A DNA stretch of 29,377 nucleotides, from positions 1 to 29,377 of the forward strand of contig CAYMUL010000040.1 of assembly GCA_964393605.1 (NCBI GenBank), in the 5' to 3' direction. The DNA is from CAYMUL01 sp964393605. GTDB taxonomy: Bacteria > Bacteroidota > Ignavibacteria > Ignavibacteriales > Ignavibacteriaceae. Made by a program: the position numbers and the translations under genes. Under the pieces are notes generated by a model that saw nothing but the letters and a program-made list of their open reading frames with translations, did not search any database and was not told the origin of the DNA. This document shows positions 24,349 to 29,377 of the stretch, piece by piece. Each line of letters opens with the position of its first letter. Position 1 is the first letter of the stretch.

Positions 24349-25686
24349 GTGTTTAAATCTGTTTCATTATTTGTATTAGTATTTTTATTCATCACCGGTT
24401 CTGTAACTCCGCAAGAATTGCAGTCGGGACCAATGGTGGGCTATTCCGCAATGCGCGAAGTTTGTCTTTGGCTTCAAACTAGTAAAGAAGCAAAAGTGAG
24501 AATTGATTATTGGCAGGTAGATGACAAAGCAAAAAAATTTTCTACGGAGACGGTTACAACTTCCGTGCAAAATTTTTTTACGGCAAAACTTATCGCAAAC
24601 AAAGTTGAACCGGGGCAAACTTATAATTATGAAGTTTTCATCAACAATAAAAAATATCCGATTAAGTATGATCTGAAATTTCAAACGCAAAAACTTTGGA
24701 GATGGAGAGAGAATCCCCCTGCGTTTAATTTTATTGTCGGCAGTTGTCTTTATATCAATGAACCTATTTACGACAGACCGGGCAAACCTTACGGGGCAGA
24801 TTATCATATCTTAAAAAATATTTATGACAAGAAAGCCGACTTCATGTTGTGGCTTGGCGATAATGTTTATCTGCGCGAAGTTGATTGGGATTCCCGCTAC
24901 GGAATTTTAAAAAGAAATACGCACACCCGTTCTCTTCCCGAACTTCAACCCTTGCTTGGCTCGATGCATCACTACGCAATTTGGGATGATCATGATTTTG
25001 GTCCCAACAACAGCGATCGCGGTTTTTGGAATAAAGAAAAAACTCTCGAAGCATTCGAATTATTTTGGGCGAATCCTTCTTTCGGGATTAATAACAAACC
25101 CGGTATTACAACTTACTTTCAATGGGGGGATATTGATTTTTTTCTTCTCGACAATCGCTACTATCGTACACCCGATGACCGCAAGTCCGGCGAGCGCGTT
25201 ATTCTTGGCGATGAACAAATTCAATGGTTGATTGATAATCTTACTTTCAGCCGCGCACCATTCAAATTTATTGCTATCGGGGGACAGGTCATTAACTCAA
25301 CCGACAAACAGTATATCGAAAATTATGCGAAGTTTCCCGAAGAGAAAGAAAAACTTTTAAAGTTGATCGAACAGGAAAAAATTGATGGCGTAATTTTTCT
25401 AACGGGCGATAGACATCATACTGAGATAAGTAAATTGGAAAGAGAAAACACTTACCCGCTTTATGATTTTACGATTTCACCGTTAACTGCAGGACCTACT
25501 AATTCTCAAGACGAAGTTAATGTTTTTCGCGTTGAAGGAACTTTGATAAACGAAAGAAATTTTGCTTTGTTCAATGTTTCCGGCGAAACCAAAAACAGAA
25601 TTCTTACTTGCACAATTTTTAACTCCAATGGCGAGAAGTTGTGGGCGTACACAATTAACGAGACTGAATTGAAGAATAAAAAATAA
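24349..25686 (+). CDS. PhoD-like alkaline phosphatase/phosphodiesterase, exported
   Basis: 445 residues from a GTG with a good ribosome site. A signal peptide (about 1-21, ending SVTPQE) leads to a fibronectin-like N-terminal sandwich (SAMREVCLWLQT, VEPGQTYNYEVFIN; about 30-115), then the PhoD metallophosphatase domain: FIVGSCLY, WLGDNVYLREVDWDSRY, AIWDDHDFGPNNSD, FFLLDNRYYR, IAIGGQV, and FLTGDRHHTE, which carry the metal ligands. PhoD enzymes release phosphate from mono- and diesters outside the cytoplasm and often respond to phosphate starvation; no Pho box was identified. Unlike Bacillus PhoD it has an ordinary Sec-type signal, not a twin-arginine one. The gene stands alone. Confidence 0.87.
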   Translation: MFKSVSLFVLVFLFITGSVTPQELQSGPMVGYSAMREVCLWLQTSKEAKVRIDYWQVDDKAKKFSTETVTTSVQNFFTAKLIANKVEPGQTYNYEVFINNKKYPIKYDLKFQTQKLWRWRENPPAFNFIVGSCLYINEPIYDRPGKPYGADYHILKNIYDKKADFMLWLGDNVYLREVDWDSRYGILKRNTHTRSLPELQPLLGSMHHYAIWDDHDFGPNNSDRGFWNKEKTLEAFELFWANPSFGINNKPGITTYFQWGDIDFFLLDNRYYRTPDDRKSGERVILGDEQIQWLIDNLTFSRAPFKFIAIGGQVINSTDKQYIENYAKFPEEKEKLLKLIEQEKIDGVIFLTGDRHHTEISKLERENTYPLYDFTISPLTAGPTNSQDEVNVFRVEGTLINERNFALFNVSGETKNRILTCTIFNSNGEKLWAYTINETELKNKK

Positions 25687-25812
25687 TTTAGCTTCATTAA
25701 AATTGTATAAACTACGACGCGCGACTGAATGTGTGAGTGCTATTTTGTATTGATTAATTGCGATTTTCATGCAGTTAATCATTCAACTTCAAAACAACTT
25801 TAACATCTGGTT

Positions 25813-26958
25813 ATGATTTTATTTTTTTTAATATTCTTTTCACTCAACCTACTTGTAAATTATTATTTGTACAGAAGAGCGAATCAAGCGTTTCAAATTC
25901 AATCGCCGCGAAATAGAAAAATTTTTTTTATTTTATTTTGGTTTGTGGCGTTTAGCTATCCGATTGCGCGTTCAATGTCAAATGTGATGAACAATTTTAT
26001 TTATGACTTCATTCTCTGGATCGGTTCATTCTGGTTTGCATTCATGCTCTACTTTTTTTTGCAGTTGCTGGCGATTGACATCGTGCGATTTGCGAATAAA
26101 TATTTTTCATTCCTTCCGACTTTTCTTTTTACAAATTATACTCGAACTAAAAAATTAACTGCTGTTGCTGTGATTTTAATTGCTTCAATCACAATAGCGT
26201 ACGGCTTTAATAATTCTTCGAATGTAAAAGTAAAAACTCTCGAAATGTCAGTCCAAAAACGGAATGCAGAAGTTGACTCGCTTAATATTTTATTTTTTGC
26301 AGATACACATTTAACTCCCGTGAACAACGGGCGAACGCTCGATAAAATTGTTGAGATAACCAATTCACTCAATATTGATGCGGTTTTGCTCGCCGGCGAT
26401 GTTGTAGATGATCTCTCGCATCACCTCTACAGATATGGTTTGCACGACAAATTGAAAATGATAAAAACAAAGTTCGGAGTTATTATGGCAAATGGTAATC
26501 ACGAATGGATTGTTGGAATTGAAGATGCACAAAAATTTTTGAGCGAAAGCAAATTAATTGTGCTTCGCGATTCAGTTTTAACTATTGCAAACAGTTTGCA
26601 AGTTGTCGGAAGAGAAGATAAATCTCTTACTCGTTATGTGAACTACAATCGCAAAACTATTGAACAACTCGCTGAGAAATTAAACCCGAATCTTCCTTCC
26701 GTCGTGCTTGACCATCAACCTTTTGAACTTGAGCGCACTGCAAACGCCGGATTCGATATGCAACTTTCCGGACACACGCATCACGGACAAATGTTTCCGA
26801 TGAATTTGATTACATCTATCATCTATGAAATTAGTTGGGGATATAAAAAAATTGGCGGCTCACATTTTTATGTAACGTCAGGAGTTGGCACTTGGGGACC
26901 GCCCGTACGCATTGGAAGCGATGCAGAGTTGGTTCATATTATTTTGCGGTTTGAGTGA
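25813..26958 (+). CDS. Membrane-anchored metallophosphoesterase (YkuE/YaeI-like)
   Basis: 381 residues. The first 140 hold about four hydrophobic segments (starting ILFFLIFFSLNLLVN; then FFILFWFVAFSY, FILWIGSFWFAFMLYFFLQL, and AVAVILIASITIAYGF). A calcineurin-like catalytic domain follows, outside by prediction: ILFFADTHL, LLAGDVVDD, MANGNHEW, VLDHQPF, SGHTHHGQMFP, all metal-site blocks present. It belongs with YkuE/YaeI-type enzymes, for which lipid or nucleotide phosphoester substrates have been proposed. The catalytic domain is complete, in contrast to the truncated cytoplasmic relative at the left end of the window. No strong ribosome site precedes the ATG. Confidence 0.85.
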   Translation: MILFFLIFFSLNLLVNYYLYRRANQAFQIQSPRNRKIFFILFWFVAFSYPIARSMSNVMNNFIYDFILWIGSFWFAFMLYFFLQLLAIDIVRFANKYFSFLPTFLFTNYTRTKKLTAVAVILIASITIAYGFNNSSNVKVKTLEMSVQKRNAEVDSLNILFFADTHLTPVNNGRTLDKIVEITNSLNIDAVLLAGDVVDDLSHHLYRYGLHDKLKMIKTKFGVIMANGNHEWIVGIEDAQKFLSESKLIVLRDSVLTIANSLQVVGREDKSLTRYVNYNRKTIEQLAEKLNPNLPSVVLDHQPFELERTANAGFDMQLSGHTHHGQMFPMNLITSIIYEISWGYKKIGGSHFYVTSGVGTWGPPVRIGSDAELVHIILRFE

Positions 26959-26983
26959 GATAATTTCACTCCCTCATTTTTAT
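26953..26983 (+). terminator. Candidate terminator overlapping the phosphoesterase stop
   Basis: GAGTGA (26953-26958, containing the TGA stop) pairs with TCACTC (26966-26971), followed by CCTCATTTTTATT. The T-run begins five bases after the stem, so strength is doubtful. Confidence 0.4.
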
Positions 26984-27052
26984 TGTGATTAGCTTGCAGC
27001 ATAATTGCGATATTTAGAATAATTTTTATTAACCCGCTCCGATTACAATTCT

Positions 27053-27060
27053 TATATTTG
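27053..27060 (+). promoter_or_regulatory. Candidate -7 box (TAnnTTTG) of the threonine synthase gene
   Basis: TATATTTG matches the Bacteroidota -7 consensus exactly and ends 18 bases before the ATG, giving a short leader. No TTG is seen at the -33 position. Confidence 0.45.
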
Positions 27061-27078
27061 CCGCAAAAATAATTTTTA

Positions 27079-28191
27079 ATGCATCATTTAATTTGTACGA
27101 ATTGTAAAAAAGAATTTGACTCGCACGAACCTGTTTGGCGTTGCGAGTGCGGCGGTCTTCTCGATTTGAAAATGAAATTTATTTTTAACCCGAATGAAAT
27201 TTCAAACCGAAGAAAAAATATCTGGAGATACCGCGAAGCCTTGCCAATCAACGATGATATGTCAATCGTTTCACTTGATGAAGGATTCACTCCTTTAACT
27301 TCGGTCGATTTCAACAGTAAAAAAGTTTTCATTAAACAAGATCATCTTTTCCCGAGCGGCTCATACAAAGATCGCGGCGCGGCTGTTCAAATCAGTAAAG
27401 TGAAAGAACTGCAAATAAAAAAAGTAGTAGAAGATTCAAGCGGGAACGCCGGCTGCGCGGTTGCGGCTTATTGCGCAAAGGGAAATATCGAGTGTGATAT
27501 TTTTGTGCCGGCATCCTCTTCCGAAGGAAAACTTGTACAGATAAAGGCATACGGCGCGAATCTTGTAAAAATTCCGGGAACGAGAAAAGATTGCGCTGAT
27601 ACCGTACTTAAAGCGGCTGAAAAATTTTATTACGCAAGTCATTCATATAATCCATATTTTTTTCACGGTACAAAAACATTTGCATACGAAGTGTGCGAAC
27701 AATTGAATTGGCGCGCACCCGATGCGGTTATTCTTCCGGTTGGTAACGGAACTTTACTGCTCGGATGTCATATCGGTTTCAGCGAACTTTTTGAATTAGG
27801 AATAATTAATAAAATTCCGAAGTTGATTGGAGTTCAATCAGCCGGTTGCGATCCGCTGGCGAAAATGTTCAACGAAAATATTTCATTCGTTCCTGAAATA
27901 GAAAACCATAACACTATCGCCGAAGGAATTGCAATTGTGAATCCTGTAAGAGGAAAACAAATCGTTGATGCAATAAAAGAAAGCGGAGGATTTTTCATCA
28001 CAGTTCATGATGAAGAAATAATATCTTCTTTAAAAGAAATTTTCTCATTAGGTTTTTATATCGAGCCGACTTCAGCCGCGACAATTGCGGGAGTTAAGCA
28101 GTATCTCACTCAATCAAATGACGCAACAATTGTTTCAGCTTTCACCGGTCACGGTTTGAAAGCCACAGAAAAAATATTGAAACTACTTTAG
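27079..28191 (+). CDS. thrC: Threonine synthase
   Basis: A 370-residue PLP enzyme converting O-phosphohomoserine to threonine (EC 4.2.3.1), the last step of threonine synthesis. An N-terminal zinc-ribbon-like segment (C6, C9, C22, C24) precedes the fold type II domain. Visible blocks: LDEGFTPLTS (substrate phosphate loop region), the PLP lysine K97 in FPSGSYKDRGA, EDSSGNAGCAVAAYCAKG (the SGNAG phosphate-binding stretch), VGNGTLLLG, and EPTSAATIAG. Length and ribbon match the shorter, archaeal/Bacillus-like class of threonine synthase rather than the long E. coli class. It is cytoplasmic. Related fold type II enzymes such as cysteate synthase are alternatives but fit less well. A putative promoter lies just upstream. 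Confidence 0.87.
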   Translation: MHHLICTNCKKEFDSHEPVWRCECGGLLDLKMKFIFNPNEISNRRKNIWRYREALPINDDMSIVSLDEGFTPLTSVDFNSKKVFIKQDHLFPSGSYKDRGAAVQISKVKELQIKKVVEDSSGNAGCAVAAYCAKGNIECDIFVPASSSEGKLVQIKAYGANLVKIPGTRKDCADTVLKAAEKFYYASHSYNPYFFHGTKTFAYEVCEQLNWRAPDAVILPVGNGTLLLGCHIGFSELFELGIINKIPKLIGVQSAGCDPLAKMFNENISFVPEIENHNTIAEGIAIVNPVRGKQIVDAIKESGGFFITVHDEEIISSLKEIFSLGFYIEPTSAATIAGVKQYLTQSNDATIVSAFTGHGLKATEKILKLL

Positions 28192-28254
28192 CTTTCACTC
28201 CAAGATTTTATATCACTACAAATGACTAAAATATTTTAACAGCAAAAAGGTAAC

Positions 28255-28623
28255 ATGAAAGAATTCACAACTATCGGTTTATTGCTTCTCTCAAATTCAT
28301 TTATGACACTCGCGTGGTATGGGCATCTCAAATTTCAAGAGTTGGATTGGTTCAACCGGCTCGGGTTAATTTCGATAATTGTTATCAGTTGGGGAATTGC
28401 ATTTTTCGAATATTGTTTTCAAGTTCCTGCAAACCGAATCGGCTTTAGAGAAAACGGCGGACCATTCACACTTGTTGAACTAAAAGTATTGCAAGAAGTA
28501 ATTACACTTGTTGTCTTTTCTCTTTTTACAATGGTCTATTTCAAAAGTGAAACTTTTAAGTGGAATCATTTTGTGGGATTCTTTTTTCTTGTACTTGCAG
28601 TCTATTTTATTTTTAAGAAATAA
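28255..28623 (+). CDS. DUF486/DMT-superfamily small membrane protein
   Basis: 122 residues with four predicted membrane helices (TIGLLLLSNSFMTLAWY; GLISIIVISWGIAFFEY; VITLVVFSLFTMVYF; FVGFFFLVLAVYFIF). The block FEYCFQVPANRIGF between helices 2 and 3 is the DUF486 signature. The family belongs to the drug/metabolite transporter superfamily; transport has not been assigned. The ribosome site AAAAAGG lies before the ATG. A VOC-fold gene begins 15 bases after its stop with AGAAAGGAAA as ribosome site, so the two are likely cotranscribed. Confidence 0.85.
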   Translation: MKEFTTIGLLLLSNSFMTLAWYGHLKFQELDWFNRLGLISIIVISWGIAFFEYCFQVPANRIGFRENGGPFTLVELKVLQEVITLVVFSLFTMVYFKSETFKWNHFVGFFFLVLAVYFIFKK

Positions 28624-28638
28624 TAGAAAGGAAATATT

Positions 28639-29022
28639 ATGAGTGAGAAATCAACAATGAAAATCGGCTCAATGCTATGGATGGACTTAACCGTTCCCAA
28701 AGCCGGCGAAGTTAAAGATTTTTATGAACAAGTCGTGAAGTGGAAACATGAAGAAGTAAGCATGGGAGAATACAGCGATTACAACATGCTCGCACCTGAC
28801 GGAACAATCGTTACCGGCATTTGTAATAAAAGGGGTTTGAACGAGAACATTCCGTCGGTTTGGATGCCGTACATTGTAGTTGAAAATATTGATGAATCAC
28901 TTGAGGCGTGCAAAAAACTCGGCGGGAAAATAATAACACCGAAACAAAAGATGAACAAAAGCACATATTGCGTTATTCAGGATATTGCCGGCGCATTCGC
29001 CACACTTTATCAAGCTGAATAA
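28639..29022 (+). CDS. VOC-superfamily (glyoxalase/bleomycin-resistance fold) protein
   Basis: 127 residues with the two-module beta-alpha-beta-beta-beta layout of the vicinal oxygen chelate fold: MLWMDLTVPKAGEVKDFYEQ, WKHEEVSMGEYSDYNML, then VWMPYIVVENIDESLEACKK and LGGKIITPKQKMNKSTYCVI, ending DIAGAFATLYQAE. It resembles the single-copy bacterial lactoylglutathione-lyase-like proteins whose substrates are mostly unknown. Metal-ligand positions cannot be fixed with confidence. It is cytoplasmic and second in a two-gene unit with the DUF486 gene. A catalytic or binding role is inferred from the fold only. Confidence 0.85.
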   Translation: MSEKSTMKIGSMLWMDLTVPKAGEVKDFYEQVVKWKHEEVSMGEYSDYNMLAPDGTIVTGICNKRGLNENIPSVWMPYIVVENIDESLEACKKLGGKIITPKQKMNKSTYCVIQDIAGAFATLYQAE

Positions 29023-29326
29023 GTGTGTGTTAATTTTTATTCGCACCTATTTGCAATTAATTTCTTTTCTAACCGCAAAGTATTCAAACGTGCGCAAAAG
29101 AATATTCATTTTTAATTTTTGAGTCTACTATAATAAGGTAAGAAACGGTTGAAACCGTTTTACTATTCAGTAAGCATTTCCTTTAACCAACGGCTTAAGC
29201 CGTTGGTTAATAACAACTTAATGAACTGCGAACCGTTTCACATGTCCCTTTGGGAACGGTTTATAATTCTTTTCCAATTTTAGATTAATGAACTTTTTAG
29301 TGTGAACTCAATTTTTAATTTGTAAT
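29023..29326. other. Right-end spacer with palindromic repeats
   Basis: No gene. In order: an inverted CTTTGCG-type module (29071-29119), a palindromic pair AAACGGTT-ga-AACCGTTT (29143-29160), a perfect 28-bp palindrome with half TTAACCAACGGCTT (29183-29210), a nested hairpin AACCGTT...TCCC-ttt-GGGA...AACGGTT (29231-29261), and an AT-rich repeat core (29311-29327) cut off by the terminal repeat. Confidence 0.7.
29143..29261. repeat. Cluster of three palindromic repeats
   Basis: Three different hairpins within 120 bases, all built on AACGG/CCGTT cores, with the middle one a perfect 28-bp palindrome. They resemble families of intergenic palindromes common in Bacteroidota-group genomes (from memory). 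One might end transcription of the VOC gene, but none has a proper T-run. Confidence 0.75.
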
Positions 29327-29377
29327 TAGGGTTTCCTGAAAAAGTAATAAAATTGATTTGAGGCAATAAAATCAAGG
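29327..29377. repeat. Right copy of 51-bp terminal inverted repeat
   Basis: Exact reverse complement of bases 1-51. On this side the repeat abuts an AT-rich repeat core (29311-29327) rather than a gene. Confidence 0.9.

Noticed and set aside
1..29377. The window as a closed circular element joined at the identical ends
   Set aside because: The ends are inverted, not direct, so they do not close a circle by overlap. A three-base ATT shared by the flanks is expected by chance in such AT-rich DNA, and the genes include chromosomal housekeeping functions.

Overview
The window looks like one complete contig of an AT-rich, didermal bacterium of the Bacteroidota/Chlorobiota group, most likely an Ignavibacteria-type lineage. 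The evidence is two proteins ending in a type IX secretion (T9SS type A) sorting domain with the NYPNPFNP signature, a TonB-dependent receptor with an N-terminal carboxypeptidase-regulatory-like domain, a PorV/PorQ-like outer-membrane protein, TAnnTTTG-like promoter boxes, and intergenic spaces packed with short palindromic repeats. No rRNA, tRNA or CRISPR array was seen. Both ends are the same 51-bp sequence in inverted orientation, so each end appears to run into the same repeated element. At the left end this cuts a phosphoesterase gene.

Layout. 1-1805: terminal repeat, truncated metallophosphoesterase (-), a possible 42-aa ORF (-), and a repeat nest with a perfect 255-bp tandem duplication. 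1806-13742: eight plus-strand genes, mostly overlapping by a few bases and probably one operon. They encode a T9SS-sorted propeller-like protein, a TonB-dependent receptor, a large secreted protein with a fibronectin III-like segment, a PorV/PorQ-like barrel, two small outer-membrane barrels, and two paralogous GHL10 (DUF187) glycosidase-like proteins, one lipoprotein-like and one with a sorting domain. 13743-16123: a zinc-ribbon methyltransferase between two repeat-rich spacers; the second spacer seems to hold gene remnants ending at a terminator. 16124-18540: a Tat-exported metallo-beta-lactamase-fold hydrolase, a membrane dipeptidase, a decayed lipoprotein-like reading frame and a strong terminator. 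18557-23511: carA and carB for carbamoyl phosphate, separated by a VapBC-type toxin-antitoxin pair on the other strand. 23512-24348: a four-helix-bundle (S23) protein gene bracketed by inverted AT-rich repeats. 24349-29022: a PhoD-like phosphatase, a membrane metallophosphoesterase, threonine synthase, a DUF486 membrane protein and a VOC-fold protein. 29023-29377: palindromic repeats and the right terminal repeat.

How the genes work together. The 12-kb cluster reads as an envelope system that may bind, cut and import an unidentified glycan. GHL10 proteins would cut it, T9SS with the PorV-like protein would put some components on the surface, and the TonB-dependent receptor would take up products. 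This is inferred from families and gene order; no substrate can be read from the sequence. carA/carB and thrC are housekeeping. The car proteins resemble eukaryotic CAD/CPS sequences unusually closely. The most noteworthy structural signals are a palindromic repeat inserted in frame inside a T9SS sorting domain, the inverted contig ends that truncate a gene, and a family of AT-rich repeats that borders several accessory pieces.
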